A stretch of DNA of 64,000 nt from assembly GCF_023634655.1 (NCBI RefSeq), contig NZ_JAMKMS010000010.1:1-64000 (forward strand), read 5' to 3'. The DNA comes from Vibrio methylphosphonaticus (lineage in GTDB: Bacteria; Pseudomonadota; Gammaproteobacteria; Enterobacterales; Vibrionaceae). Both the position numbers and the translations under genes were made by a program. The notes below the pieces were generated by a model. The model was not told where the DNA came from and searched no databases. It saw only the letters and a list, made by a program, of their open reading frames with translations. Shown piece by piece: positions 1-9,010 of this stretch; the stretch's first letter is position 1, and every line of letters starts with the position of its first letter.

Positions 1-396
1 ATGTCCAGAGCCTTCACAGGTTGAATTTTACCTGTGGTGATTATGGTGGGCTATTTTCACCCTTTATGTGTTTCAGCACTAAAAAATAGCACGTCATTCC
101 CTTGAAAAAGGGAATCTCATTCAGCGCGTTTCAAACTCAATATAGTTAACGTAATCGACGTTTTTCAATTGTCTACGCGCTTTGTAAGCTCCTCACTTTC
201 GTGACAGCCACAGGTGTTGTTACTAGAGGAAAAAGGAAACTAAACCATTTATCTTTAACACCCTTGTTAAGACCATACTTTATTGCCTCCCAACAACAGC
301 GTTACCATAAAAAAAGCTTAGCCTTTACAGACTAAGCTTTAATAAAACGATGAAATTTTTGCAATGACCGTTCATAACGTAATTGGCGAGGGTAGC
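1..396. other. Leading non-coding stretch with a hairpin
   Basis: No convincing gene in the first 396 bases. A perfect 8-bp hairpin with a GAAA tetraloop lies at 96-115 (ATTCCCTT/AAGGGAAT), without a following T-run; a weaker CACAGG/CCTGTG pair is at 15-36. The only strong element is the minus-strand terminator listed separately at 313-340. A plus-strand reading frame from 364 runs antisense to the hydratase gene and is not supported. Confidence 0.5.
305..341 (-). terminator. Terminator of the PHA operon
   Basis: Perfect 9-bp stem AAAGCTTAG (313-321) / CTAAGCTTT (332-340) with a 10-base loop. Read on the minus strand it is followed by a run of seven T. It lies about 55 bases after the stop of the hydratase gene, so it should end the phasin-synthase-hydratase transcript. 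Confidence 0.8.
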
Positions 397-795
397 CTAG
401 TTAGGAAGCATAACCGTGGCTTCGCCCTGAATGGCTACCTGCCCTTCTTCAGTCAACACTTCCGTCAGCAATGTAACAATCGGTTTATCTTCACGGATGT
501 GTTTGACTTCCACACGTGCTGTCACCGTTTCTCCAACACGAATTGGGCAAGTAAACTTCAACGTTTGTCCCAAGTAAATAGCGCCAGGGCCCGGTAGCTT
601 TGATGCTAACAACCCCGAAACTAAGCTAGACGCTAGCATGCCGTGTACAATAGGCACCTCAAACGGCGTCATGGCAGCAAACGCTTCATCTAAATGTACT
701 GGGTTATAATCCTCAGCCAAAGAAGCAAACGCTTCAACTGCTGCTTTATCTAGTGTCTTAGTAAGACTTGTATGTTGACCAACCTCAAGCGACAT
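397..795 (-). CDS. phaJ: MaoC-type (R)-enoyl-CoA hydratase
   Basis: Small MaoC/hot-dog protein of 132 residues. The family hydrates trans-2-enoyl-CoA to (R)-3-hydroxyacyl-CoA, the monomer used by PHA synthase. The hydratase-2 motif with its Asp and His is visible near residues 30-40 (AEDYNPVHLD), followed by the conserved IVHGMLASSL helix. An in-frame ATG at 810 exists, but the start at 795 sits right behind a GAGGAAGAG ribosome site. The start overlaps the end of the synthase gene by 11 bases, so the two are translationally coupled. Family is certain; the PhaJ role is inferred from this coupling. A general MaoC dehydratase is the alternative. Confidence 0.85.
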   Translation of the reverse strand: MSLEVGQHTSLTKTLDKAAVEAFASLAEDYNPVHLDEAFAAMTPFEVPIVHGMLASSLVSGLLASKLPGPGAIYLGQTLKFTCPIRVGETVTARVEVKHIREDKPIVTLLTEVLTEEGQVAIQGEATVMLPN

Positions 796-2548
796 TTTTC
801 TCTTCCTCATCGTTTGCTAGGACTTCTTCAATACGTTGTTTCACATACGTGCCAGGTGCATCAAGTTCACCACTCAGCGTTCTTGGATCGAGTTTTTCCG
901 AGAAATTACGCGCATCCAACCACTCTTGCCAATGTGGCCACCATGAACCCGTTTGTTTATCTGCCGCTTCCAACCACGTATCAGCATCAGTCTTAACGTT
1001 TGGATTCGTCCAATAGCCGTATTTAGTTGAGTTAGCATGATTCATAGGACCGGCAATATGGCCGCTTTCTGCCAGAACAAATGTGCTCTGTCCGCCTACG
1101 AGTTCAGTTCCTTTGTACGTCCCTTTCCAAAGAGCAATGTGATCCTCAATGGCAGATAAGAAGTAGATGGGAGATTTCACTTTAGACAAATCAATACCAA
1201 CACCATCAATCTCTATGGCGTTTGGTTGGCTAAGCTTATTCTCCAAATAGAACTGACGAAGCATTTGGTTGTGACAAGCAGCAGGAACGTTAGTGTTATC
1301 ACAGTTCCAATGCAGCAGATCAAACGCGACCGGTTTTTCACCTTTTAGGTAATTCGTCACGTAATAGTTCCAGTACAAACTGTTTTCACGTAACAAACTA
1401 AACGACACAGCCATCTGGCGACCGTCCATATACCCTTTCACGGTATTTTGCGCTTCAATTGCCGAGATCATGGCATCGTTAATGAAAATACCGAGCTCCC
1501 CAGGCTGCTTGAAGTCCAAGATAGTGGTGAGTAGCGTCGCTGATTTTATGCGTTGTTTTCGCTTTTTCCCTGCCATATAGGCCATTGTAGCGGTCAGTAA
1601 GGTGCCACCGATACAGTAACCCAAACCATTAACTTCACGCTCTCCGGTTGCAGCTTCTATAGCATCCAGTGCTGGGATCAACCCGTCAGTGACATAAGTA
1701 CCGAAATCAGTTTCACTGTATGTGGCATCTGGGTTAATCCACGACACCATAAATACCGTGTGCCCTTGGTCCACTAACCACTTCACAAATGAACGCTTTT
1801 GACTCAGGTCCATAATGTAGTACTTGTTCACAAACGGCGGCACTATCATCATAGGGCGTTTGTAAACGTTCTCTGTTGTCGGCTGATATTGAATCAACTC
1901 AAACATGTGATTCTTAAAAACAACCTTACCCGGTGTTGCTGCAATATTCTCGCCAAGCGTAAAGGCTTCAGCGTCTGTCATACGAATATTTAGCATGTCT
2001 ACGCTACGAGTCATGTCTTCTTGCAGTTGCTCTAACCCCTTAATCAAATTAGACCCATTGGACTCCAACGTGAGCTTCATGATTTCTGGATTAGTGGTCA
2101 CAAAGTTACTCGGTGACATCGCATTAAGAAACTGACGAGAGAAGAACTCCAAACGCTCTTTCGCATCAGGGTCAAGGTCTTGTGCTTCATCAATCGTTTG
2201 TTGTACAGACTGGCAAACGAGCTTGTAGCTTTCTTTTATGTAGTGATAAAGCGGATTTGATGCCCAGCTTTCATCTTTAAAGCGGGGATCTTTTTCAGGT
2301 GCATTAGGATCGCCAGCACCTAAAATACAGTCATTGAAGAGATTGATTTGTTGATTCCACCAATTCATCTGCTGCTCTAGCACCGTTGTTGGATTTTTAG
2401 TGACGGATTGTGCTAATGCACTCCAATCTTCAACCTGTGATTTGAAAATCGTCGATTGAGTCGGTTGTTGGAAGTTGCCGAGCCAGCTCTCACTTGCTTG
2501 AAAGTAACTGTTTATAATGTCTTGAAAGGGTGCTTTGTTATTCATCAT
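785..2548 (-). CDS. phaC: Class I polyhydroxyalkanoate synthase
   Basis: Polymerises (R)-3-hydroxyacyl-CoA into PHA on granules in the cytoplasm. N-terminal PhaC domain, then an alpha/beta-hydrolase core. Counting from the chosen start (587 residues), the lipase-like box GYCIGG carries the catalytic Cys at about 312, with the Asp in AIEDH near 469 and the His in ESGHIAG near 497. Length fits class I. A longer frame opens at 2596, but ATG 2548 follows AGGGATGAG closely and is preferred. It sits 129 bases after the phasin and overlaps the hydratase. No phaA/phaB is beside it, unlike many Vibrio loci (recalled, not checked), so monomers probably come from beta-oxidation. Confidence 0.95.
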   Translation of the reverse strand: MMNNKAPFQDIINSYFQASESWLGNFQQPTQSTIFKSQVEDWSALAQSVTKNPTTVLEQQMNWWNQQINLFNDCILGAGDPNAPEKDPRFKDESWASNPLYHYIKESYKLVCQSVQQTIDEAQDLDPDAKERLEFFSRQFLNAMSPSNFVTTNPEIMKLTLESNGSNLIKGLEQLQEDMTRSVDMLNIRMTDAEAFTLGENIAATPGKVVFKNHMFELIQYQPTTENVYKRPMMIVPPFVNKYYIMDLSQKRSFVKWLVDQGHTVFMVSWINPDATYSETDFGTYVTDGLIPALDAIEAATGEREVNGLGYCIGGTLLTATMAYMAGKKRKQRIKSATLLTTILDFKQPGELGIFINDAMISAIEAQNTVKGYMDGRQMAVSFSLLRENSLYWNYYVTNYLKGEKPVAFDLLHWNCDNTNVPAACHNQMLRQFYLENKLSQPNAIEIDGVGIDLSKVKSPIYFLSAIEDHIALWKGTYKGTELVGGQSTFVLAESGHIAGPMNHANSTKYGYWTNPNVKTDADTWLEAADKQTGSWWPHWQEWLDARNFSEKLDPRTLSGELDAPGTYVKQRIEEVLANDEEEKNVA

Positions 2549-2677
2549 CTCATCCCTGTACTGTGAATGAAGTGGCGGTCTAGCGTTAGAGCACATAATG
2601 GTTAATGATCACGGCGACTTAATTACTCAAAATATGGCCGATCACATATCATGTCCCAAACACAGACCGCCTTTGTA

Positions 2678-3028
2678 TTACTTGCTTTTTGCAGCGTTAA
2701 TCGAGGTTGCTGAAATCTCATCAACTGCCGCTTTGAACTCATTACCGATTTCGCTTAGTTTTTGGCCATCTTCAAGTAGGCGCTGGCTTACTTTAGTAAT
2801 GATTTCTAGTTGCTTGCTGCCGTGATTAGCAAGATCTTGTGGTTGCTTGATTGCCACTAGGCTTTGTAGGTTTTCATTCGACAATTCACTGTACGCCGTT
2901 AGCGTTTCTAGTTGCATTTTTGACAACGTTTCCATGTTTTTTGCAACGAGTGAGCTGAAGTTCGCAAATGGATTGATAACCGTTTGTAGTTGTGCGTTTA
3001 CTGCTTCGAATGCGGCTTGGTTAGACAT
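2678..3028 (-). CDS. phaP: Phasin family protein
   Basis: A 116-residue, nearly all-helical protein with the phasin pattern: an N-terminal INPFANFSSLVAKN segment, then LTAYSELSNENL and a long amphipathic C-terminal helix. Phasins coat PHA granules and limit their coalescence. The ATG at 3028 has AGGGAA about 10 bases upstream. It is the first gene of the phasin-synthase-hydratase unit, whose promoter must lie in the AT-rich 3029-3805 region with the PsrA-type palindrome. Phasin identity is firm; binding specificity cannot be told from sequence. Confidence 0.9.
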   Translation of the reverse strand: MSNQAAFEAVNAQLQTVINPFANFSSLVAKNMETLSKMQLETLTAYSELSNENLQSLVAIKQPQDLANHGSKQLEIITKVSQRLLEDGQKLSEIGNEFKAAVDEISATSINAAKSK

Positions 3029-3116
3029 AGTATGTTCCCTTTATAATGTGGCCAGCGGCCTACGGCGCTAAGCTCTGATTGACGTTATTTAATGTTCAAT
3101 GATCTTAATCAATAAA

Positions 3117-3138
3117 TATTCAAACAAGCGTTTGAATA
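3117..3138. promoter_or_regulatory. PsrA-type operator palindrome
   Basis: Perfect inverted repeat TATTCAAAC-AAGC-GTTTGAATA, with 9-bp arms and a 4-base spacer, about 90 bases upstream of the phasin start. The core CAAAC-N4-GTTTG matches the C/GAAAC-N(2-4)-GTTTC/G box described for Pseudomonas PsrA. A PsrA-like TetR gene lies on the other side of the same region. Binding is inferred. Confidence 0.7.
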
Positions 3139-3768
3139 AGTTCATTCTGTACAAACCAACACATGTTGTCACCCAAAATAATTGTTAAAAACTCACAGGA
3201 AAACATGCTCGCCATATTTACTTCGTTTGAATAAAAGTAAAAGAAAGAATAGAAAACCTTAGTTAACAAAGTACTTACAAACGAATTTATGTATTTTCCT
3301 GTTTGAATTCGAACATATGCAACAACTATAAAGTTATAAAAAATAAAACATACATCACAATTTATTATCTAGTTCTCATTCTGTTTCATTCACACATAAA
3401 AACAAATTGCGCCACACCATTCAAAAATCAAATAAGACACAGGTCTTTATATTTAAAATACAAATACAACATGAGAAATTAATTCAAATTTATAATGGAA
3501 GATATTTACTGAAATATCTTCCATTCCTATTGGCTATCATGTTTTGGGTAACAATAAGTCAGCATTATTCAAACACAACAACTCCACCCAAGCCATTGAT
3601 TTTAAACAAAACAACCCGGATTGAATTTAAAAAAACCATGCTGGAAAATATTTTTTACACGAAAAATACTTATGTTTCATATAGTTAATCGTTAAACAAA
3701 TTACATATGCATTGTTAAATTTAAAAATTTGATGTTAATCACTTGTTGAGTTAATTTTTAACCAGTAG

Positions 3769-3789
3769 TATTAAAACAAATGTTTAATA
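3769..3789. promoter_or_regulatory. Possible autoregulatory operator
   Basis: Inverted repeat TATTAAA (3769-3775) / TTTAATA (3783-3789) around a 7-base centre that contains ACAAATG. A further TGTTTGAAT half-site at about 3794-3802 abuts the ATG of the TetR gene. Position over the promoter and start suggests self-repression. The match to the PsrA box is weaker than at 3117. Confidence 0.4.
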
Positions 3790-3805
3790 CGAGTGTTTGA
3801 ATTAC

Positions 3806-4471
3806 ATGGAATATAAAACAGAAACGCGAGATAAAATATTAGATGTCGCAGAAACCTTATTTACTGAGCATGGGTATAAAGGCACGTCCTTGCGTACCCT
3901 AACCAGTAAAGCAAAGGTTAATGTGGCTTCTGTTAATTATCACTTTGGTGATAAAAAAAGTTTAATCCGCCAGCTCTTGAATCGTTATTTAAGCGAGCTA
4001 ATGCCTGCAATTCAAGATTCCCTCGAGCGTTTAAATCAGCAAGAACATTACACGTTAGAAGACGTATTTAAAGCAATCAAAGGACCATTATGCTCGTTGA
4101 ATAGCATCAAGCCGAATGGAATGAATCGCTTCCTACTGCTACTAAGTAAAGGGTATTCCGATATTCAAGGACATTTACGCTGGTTCATTCTGACACGATA
4201 TAAAAATACATTAGATCTGTTTGTTGCATCCGTTCGCGCAAGCTGCGGAGAAATCGATGATGCTGAGTTATTTTGGCGACTTCATTTCTCGCTTGGCACT
4301 TTTATTTTCGCCATCGGATCCAGTAAAGCGCTGACGGAAATCGCATCGAGTACGTTTAATCAACATAACGCTGATGCCGAAGCGATTATCGATAGGCTCA
4401 TACCCTATTTGGCAGCAGGTATTGTCGCTCAGCCGAGTGCCACACTCTCTGCCCCTACACCAGCAACCTAA
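3806..4471 (+). CDS. psrA: TetR-family fatty-acid regulator, PsrA-like
   Basis: A 221-residue TetR repressor. The N-terminal helix-turn-helix (about residues 8-55) contains SLRTLTSKAKVNVASVNYHFG, close to the SLRxITSKAxVNLAAVNYHFG stretch I recall for PsrA, and the C-terminal ligand domain has the same length class. PsrA is released by long-chain fatty acids or acyl-CoA and controls beta-oxidation genes. A TTG start 9 bases earlier is possible; the ATG at 3806 is simpler. It is divergent from the PHA operon and 85 bases upstream of fadE, with CAAAC-N4-GTTTG operators nearby. Assignment rests on motif memory and context. Confidence 0.75.
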   Translation: MEYKTETRDKILDVAETLFTEHGYKGTSLRTLTSKAKVNVASVNYHFGDKKSLIRQLLNRYLSELMPAIQDSLERLNQQEHYTLEDVFKAIKGPLCSLNSIKPNGMNRFLLLLSKGYSDIQGHLRWFILTRYKNTLDLFVASVRASCGEIDDAELFWRLHFSLGTFIFAIGSSKALTEIASSTFNQHNADAEAIIDRLIPYLAAGIVAQPSATLSAPTPAT

Positions 4472-4556
4472 ATTTTATTTAACACCGATCACGAGTGAGA
4501 AAGCTACCGCTCTAATCATTAAACAATGACTCAATTGAACAAAAGGAACAGTGCTT

Positions 4557-6839
4557 ATGAGTTTTATCAGCCAAAAATTAATCAGTGAACCGGCATTTAG
4601 CTTGTTTAAAAAAGTACTTCCTCCGCTGTCTGCGACAGAACGTGAGGCAATGGAAGCCGGTAGTGTATGGTGGGACGGTGAGCTATTCTCTGGCAACCCT
4701 AACTTCGACACACTTCATCAATACCCTACACCGACCTTAACGGAAGAAGAGCAATCTTTTATCGATAATGAACTAGAAACGCTGCTCGCAATGCTTGACG
4801 ATCATAAAATGGTCAAAGAAGATCGCGATCTTCCCGCTGAAGTCTGGGCTTACCTTCGTAAAGAGCGCTTCTTTTCTTTGATTATTTCTAAAGAATACGG
4901 CGGACGCCATTTCTCTTCACTTGCCAACTCGACCATTGTTGCCAAGATTGCCTCACGTAGCATGAACGCCGCCATCACCGTTATGGTACCTAACTCACTT
5001 GGACCAGGTGAATTGCTATCACACTACGGGACACAAGAACAAAAAGATTATTGGCTACCACGTCTTGCGGATGGAACCGATACGCCATGTTTTGCTCTAA
5101 CTGGACCAGAAGCGGGCTCAGACGCTGGCGGGATACCAGATACCGGTAAGGTTTGCTATGGCATGCACGAAGGCAAAGAAGTACTGGGTATTCGCCTAAG
5201 CTGGAATAAACGCTACATCACCTTAGCACCAATTGCGACGGTAATGGGACTCGCGTTTAAGCTTGAAGATCCCGACCAACTGCTAGGTGATAAGAAAAAT
5301 ATCGGTATTACATGCGCCTTAGTTCCAAGTAATCACGAGGGTGTCATTATCGGTGAACGCCATGATCCTATGCATCTCGCATTCATGAACGGAACGATTC
5401 GTGGTAACGATGTCTTTATCCCAATGGATTGGCTAATTGGTGGCGCAAATTACGCCGGCCGCGGTTGGCGTATGCTGGTGGAGTGTTTGTCAGCAGGCCG
5501 TGGTATTTCTCTACCCGCGCTAGGGACTGCGGTAGGTCACTTGACGGCTAGAACCACGGGTGCTTACGCTTACGTACGTAAACAATTTGGCATGTCTATC
5601 GGTAAATTTGAAGGCGTCGCTGAAGCGATGGGGCGTATCGGCGGCATGACATACTTACTGGAAGCCAACCGCACGCTAACCACTACGTCACTCGATATGG
5701 GGGAAACTCCGGGAATTGTCACAGCCATTGCTAAATATCATATGACTGAGATCTCTCGCACTATTCTTAACGATTCAATGGATATTCACGCGGGTCGCGC
5801 CATTCAGTGTGGTCCAATGAACTACCTTGCTTCCGCTTACATGTTCATGCCGGTCTCTATTACCGTTGAAGGGGCGAACATTCTAACTCGTAACCTGATG
5901 ATCTTTGGCCAAGGTGCAACCCGCTGTCACCCTTACGTCCTACAAGAGATGGAAGCTGCTGCGAATCCAAATCATGCCGAAGGCGCAAAAGCATTCGACA
6001 ATTTGCTGTTTAAACATATTGGGCATGCCACAAAGAACTCCATTGGTGGTTTGTTTGCAGCACTAACGGGTTCCGCCTTTACTTCGTCACCGATTGCAGG
6101 CGAAACCGCTCGTCATTACAAGAGTCTGAAGCGTCTGAGTAAAGCGCTCGCAGTGAGTGCAGACTTTGCCATGCTCACACTTGGTGGTGAGCTTAAGCGT
6201 AAAGAATTGATTTCCGCTCGACTTGGCGATGGCTTGGCGTATTTATACATGGCTTCCGCAGTATTGAAAAAGTATCAAGATGAAGGAGAGCCATCAGCCG
6301 ATCTTGATTACGTTCACTACGCGGCTGAACATTGCTTCTACCACGCAGCCAAATCACTTAATGAAGCTTACCGTAACTTCCCTAGCGGTTTTGCGGGCAC
6401 GACGCTCAAAGCTCTGTTGTTCCCGCTTGGCAATCACTTCAAGCAACCCGCAGATAGCCTAAGTCTTAAGATCGCCGAAAAGCTCATGGTGCCAGGTGCC
6501 GACCGAGACCGCCTCACGCACCTTTGCTATATTGGCGAGCATGAAGACGACAACGTCGGCATCATGGAGCGTGCATTCGTCGCCATGTATGACATTCGAG
6601 ATCTAGAGAAGAAGCTCTTTAAAGGTGTTAAGGCGGGCAAAGTCGCGAAGAAAGGCATTCTTGCAGACCGTTTACAACAAGCACTGGAAGCTGATGTACT
6701 GACGCAAGCTGAAGTGGATAAAATCGTCGCGGCGGACACGCTTCGTTATCGTGCAATTCAAGTGGATCACTTTAGCCACGATATGAAAGAGACGTTAACC
6801 AACCAACCTGACACGCCAAACCTTACGCATGTCGCATAA
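4557..6839 (+). CDS. fadE: Acyl-CoA dehydrogenase, FadE type
   Basis: First step of beta-oxidation: FAD-dependent desaturation of acyl-CoA to trans-2-enoyl-CoA. 760 residues, the long FadE architecture: N-terminal helical region, acyl-CoA dehydrogenase core (LTGPEAGSDAGG near 180), the SVEGANILTRN-like catalytic segment (TVEGANILTRNLM near 440, whose Glu is the probable base), and the FadE-specific C-terminal extension. A GTG two codons earlier leaves almost no space to the AAAGGAA ribosome site, so ATG 4557 is chosen. It directly follows the PsrA-like regulator; a hairpin at 6885 ends the unit. Confidence 0.92.
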   Translation: MSFISQKLISEPAFSLFKKVLPPLSATEREAMEAGSVWWDGELFSGNPNFDTLHQYPTPTLTEEEQSFIDNELETLLAMLDDHKMVKEDRDLPAEVWAYLRKERFFSLIISKEYGGRHFSSLANSTIVAKIASRSMNAAITVMVPNSLGPGELLSHYGTQEQKDYWLPRLADGTDTPCFALTGPEAGSDAGGIPDTGKVCYGMHEGKEVLGIRLSWNKRYITLAPIATVMGLAFKLEDPDQLLGDKKNIGITCALVPSNHEGVIIGERHDPMHLAFMNGTIRGNDVFIPMDWLIGGANYAGRGWRMLVECLSAGRGISLPALGTAVGHLTARTTGAYAYVRKQFGMSIGKFEGVAEAMGRIGGMTYLLEANRTLTTTSLDMGETPGIVTAIAKYHMTEISRTILNDSMDIHAGRAIQCGPMNYLASAYMFMPVSITVEGANILTRNLMIFGQGATRCHPYVLQEMEAAANPNHAEGAKAFDNLLFKHIGHATKNSIGGLFAALTGSAFTSSPIAGETARHYKSLKRLSKALAVSADFAMLTLGGELKRKELISARLGDGLAYLYMASAVLKKYQDEGEPSADLDYVHYAAEHCFYHAAKSLNEAYRNFPSGFAGTTLKALLFPLGNHFKQPADSLSLKIAEKLMVPGADRDRLTHLCYIGEHEDDNVGIMERAFVAMYDIRDLEKKLFKGVKAGKVAKKGILADRLQQALEADVLTQAEVDKIVAADTLRYRAIQVDHFSHDMKETLTNQPDTPNLTHVA

Positions 6840-6884
6840 ATAATATGGTCACGCTCAAGCTAGCGTGAGTAATTACCTCCCCTA

Positions 6885-6921
6885 TCCCCAGAGTTGACTC
6901 ATTGTCTCTCTGGGGATTTCT
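6885..6921 (+). terminator. Terminator after fadE
   Basis: Perfect 9-bp stem TCCCCAGAG (6885-6893) / CTCTGGGGA (6908-6916), 14-base loop, followed by TTTCTT. It lies about 45 bases after the fadE stop. Confidence 0.65.
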
Positions 6922-7097
6922 TATGGTACGTTCAAACAAAACGAACACAGAATCCTGTCATTGCTGACGTTAATCCTCGCATCATTAAAACAAAGAAAAG
7001 TGGCTATCATTTCGTTGGACAGAAAATACGTTTATTTAAAAATAGCGTTATTTAATGCAAATTTTGTTTGATTTCTTTCATAGCAACATAAAATAAA

Positions 7098-7114
7098 AAC
7101 AGGTAAGACCAGTT
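7098..7114. promoter_or_regulatory. FadR-like operator
   Basis: AACAGGTAAGACCAGTT is a near-palindrome close to the E. coli FadR box (core CTGGT-NNN-ACCAG, here CAGGT-AAG-ACCAG). It lies 270 bases upstream of the SDR gene, between two lipid genes. One core position departs from the consensus, so binding is plausible but unproven. Confidence 0.45.
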
Positions 7115-7384
7115 CAAAATAATGAGTCGCGCCAATACTTGCACTTTCTTTGATCACCACCAGCTCGAGCTTGACACGTATTTTTTACTTTTCACCGCTG
7201 ATTTTGTGCTTACACTTAATACGTCGCTTATAAATACATGGAGGTAATTAGTCCTTTAATTATCATCTCCAATAAAAATACAAAGCGACATCACAAGAGT
7301 AAATTCAAACAAAAATTATCACGTGATAAAGCCTCTATTTTTCATCTGTAGAGACTCAGCCGTTCAATAACAAAAGGAAGCTCC

Positions 7385-8146
7385 ATGAATATTAAAGATT
7401 CAGTTGTCGTCATCACCGGAGGCGCTCAAGGCCTCGGTTTTGCCACTGCTAACATGCTGTCTAAAGCAGGTGCACACATTGCTATCATTGATAGTAACGA
7501 AGAACAACTGGTCTCTGCTGCTGCAGATCTGCAAGCGAATGGGACACAAATCGGTACCTACTGCGCCAATATTACCGACGAGAAAGCAACAATCAGTGTG
7601 TTTGAACAAATATTGAAAGACTTCAATAAAGTAAATGTCTTAATCAACAATGCAGGCATACTAAGAGATGGCTTAATGGTCAAAGCAAAAGATGGCGAGG
7701 TGCTAGATGAAATGTCACTAGACCAATTTAATGCCGTCATTAACGTCAACCTGAGCGGGACGTTTTTATGTGGTCGAGAAGCAGCAAAAGCTATGATTCG
7801 CTCTAACCAACCCGGTGTGATCATCAATATTTCTTCCGTTGCTCGTGACGGGAATATGGGACAAAGCAACTACAGTGCGGCTAAAGCTGGCGTAGCATCC
7901 TTAGCAATGGTTTGGGCAAAAGAACTCTCCCGCTATAACATTCGTGCCGCCGCCATCGCGCCTGGTGCTTGTTATAGTGCAATGACTGCCTCGATGAAGC
8001 CAGAAGCCCTCACCAGACTTGAACAAATGGCACCGGTTAAACGCCTAGGACAAGATGTCGAGATTGCTAAATCTGCACAGTTCATCATTGAAAATGATTT
8101 TTACAACGGTAAGGTACTGGCAGTCGATGGGGGGCTTGTACTTTAG
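7385..8146 (+). CDS. SDR-family dehydrogenase (3-hydroxyacyl type)
   Basis: 253-residue short-chain dehydrogenase. Rossmann motif TGGAQGLG at 11-18, NNAG near 88-91, and the catalytic Ser-Tyr-Lys with YSAAK at 163-167. Ribosome site AGGAAG precedes the ATG. The family oxidises or reduces 3-hydroxyacyl or hydroxysteroid substrates with NAD(P). Placement after fadE and opposite a PHA operon suggests a 3-hydroxyacyl-CoA/3-ketoacyl-CoA step, either in beta-oxidation or as a PhaB-like reductase, but sequence alone does not settle substrate or cofactor. A strong terminator follows. Confidence 0.85.
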   Translation: MNIKDSVVVITGGAQGLGFATANMLSKAGAHIAIIDSNEEQLVSAAADLQANGTQIGTYCANITDEKATISVFEQILKDFNKVNVLINNAGILRDGLMVKAKDGEVLDEMSLDQFNAVINVNLSGTFLCGREAAKAMIRSNQPGVIINISSVARDGNMGQSNYSAAKAGVASLAMVWAKELSRYNIRAAAIAPGACYSAMTASMKPEALTRLEQMAPVKRLGQDVEIAKSAQFIIENDFYNGKVLAVDGGLVL

Positions 8147-8185
8147 TGCGCTAACTCTGTAAGCACAACCTTAGCAAGTGACACC

Positions 8186-8226
8186 AAACGAGGTGATCTC
8201 AACGGATCACCTCGTTTTGGCTTTTA
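8186..8226 (+). terminator. Terminator after the SDR gene
   Basis: Perfect 13-bp stem AAACGAGGTGATC (8186-8198) / GATCACCTCGTTT (8205-8217), 6-base loop, then TGGCTTTT. Strong rho-independent form. Confidence 0.85.
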
Positions 8227-9010
8227 CCCGACTTCTTACTCTCTGGATGGCTTGCCTTGGCGGTAAAAATATTGTCGAGAGCGTGGTCATTCGACTAGAG
8301 TTTTCTCAGTTACCCTACTCTTCCAGGCATTACAGAGGTCGTTGTTGGGTTATGGGTTATGGGTCGAAAATGAGTTTGCATTGACCAACGCTGAAGGCTA
8401 ACGTTGGCTCTTGAAACCCATATGCAGCGAGACTCTTTGTATCGTCCGTATCATCAATTGCGTTATACCGACGCTAACCATCGCGATAAAACTGCCCGCA
8501 ACAAATGCGATTGCAATCATCGCATACACAATCGAACCACACGAAAAAATGATAGACATAAGATTGTGAAATATCGCATAGAGACTACGTTTACTGGCTT
8601 GCACGGTACTCATCGTCTCGCCTTATTGCGACAACAGTTTAAACGAACACTACATATGCTGACGTCTATACTGTTAGGTTCAAAATTGGCTCCATTACCA
8701 GTGGCTAATCTGGCGACATTAAGGATATCGCGTTGAGACAACCGCGTGAGATTGAAGTTTTGTGATAAAAGTGCCGTCGTTCCATAAAAGGAGTCACGGT
8801 GAATGTCATACATATTGGTTCCTATCAACAGGCTATAATTATAAGAGATGTGGATGGTAGCCCATTAATAACCCAGAATTATCATCCAGTACTACACCTT
8901 GGATAAAGAATAAATAATGCCTAAACTTCATATAGTTACCGACAATATTTATGGATTTATTATCACCCTCACCCTTTAAAAACAAAAGCGGCGTCTCAGT
9001 CTAGCGGATA
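8227..9010. other. Mostly non-coding stretch
   Basis: About 780 bases with only one believable frame (8398-8613 minus, listed separately). Overlapping frames at 8404-8736 plus and 8610-8828 minus lack ribosome sites and recognisable protein character. The region may be eroded sequence next to the truncated genes at 9.0-9.7 kb. Confidence 0.4.
8398..8613 (-). CDS. Possible small membrane protein
   Basis: 71 residues: a short polar start, then about 35 mostly hydrophobic residues (LMSIIFSCGSIVYAMIAIAF onward) that could form one long or two short membrane helices, and a basic tail. AAGGCGAG precedes the ATG. No family recognised. The alternative is a chance frame. Confidence 0.4.
   Translation of the reverse strand: MSTVQASKRSLYAIFHNLMSIIFSCGSIVYAMIAIAFVAGSFIAMVSVGITQLMIRTIQRVSLHMGFKSQR

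Larger units (their letters stand above)
3029..3805. other. AT-rich divergent regulatory region
   Basis: About 780 bases between the phasin and the TetR/PsrA-like gene, conspicuously AT-rich. It holds several GTTTGAA or TTCAAAC half-sites (about 3119-3136, 3224-3232, 3301-3314, 3795-3802) and two palindromes listed separately. An open frame at 3407-3688 would give a Lys/Asn/Ile-rich peptide with no ribosome site or known fold; I take it as chance in AT-rich DNA. Confidence 0.6.
6840..7384. other. Intergenic region with terminator and FadR-like box
   Basis: 545 bases between fadE and the SDR gene. It contains the fadE terminator (6885-6921), a FadR-like palindrome (7098-7114), and TTCAAAC half-sites near 6931 and 7303. 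No open frame with a ribosome site was found. The length suggests a regulated promoter for the SDR gene. Confidence 0.5.

Noticed and set aside
785..2596. Longer PHA synthase start at 2596
   Set aside because: ATG 2548 has the ribosome site AGGGATGAG; the upstream 16 residues lack one.
3407..3688. 93-codon plus-strand frame in AT-rich DNA
   Set aside because: Lys/Asn/Ile-rich composition, no ribosome site, lies in a regulatory region; likely chance.
8404..8828. Overlapping frames on both strands (110 and 72 codons)
   Set aside because: No ribosome sites, no recognisable protein character, mutual overlap with the better 8398-8613 frame.
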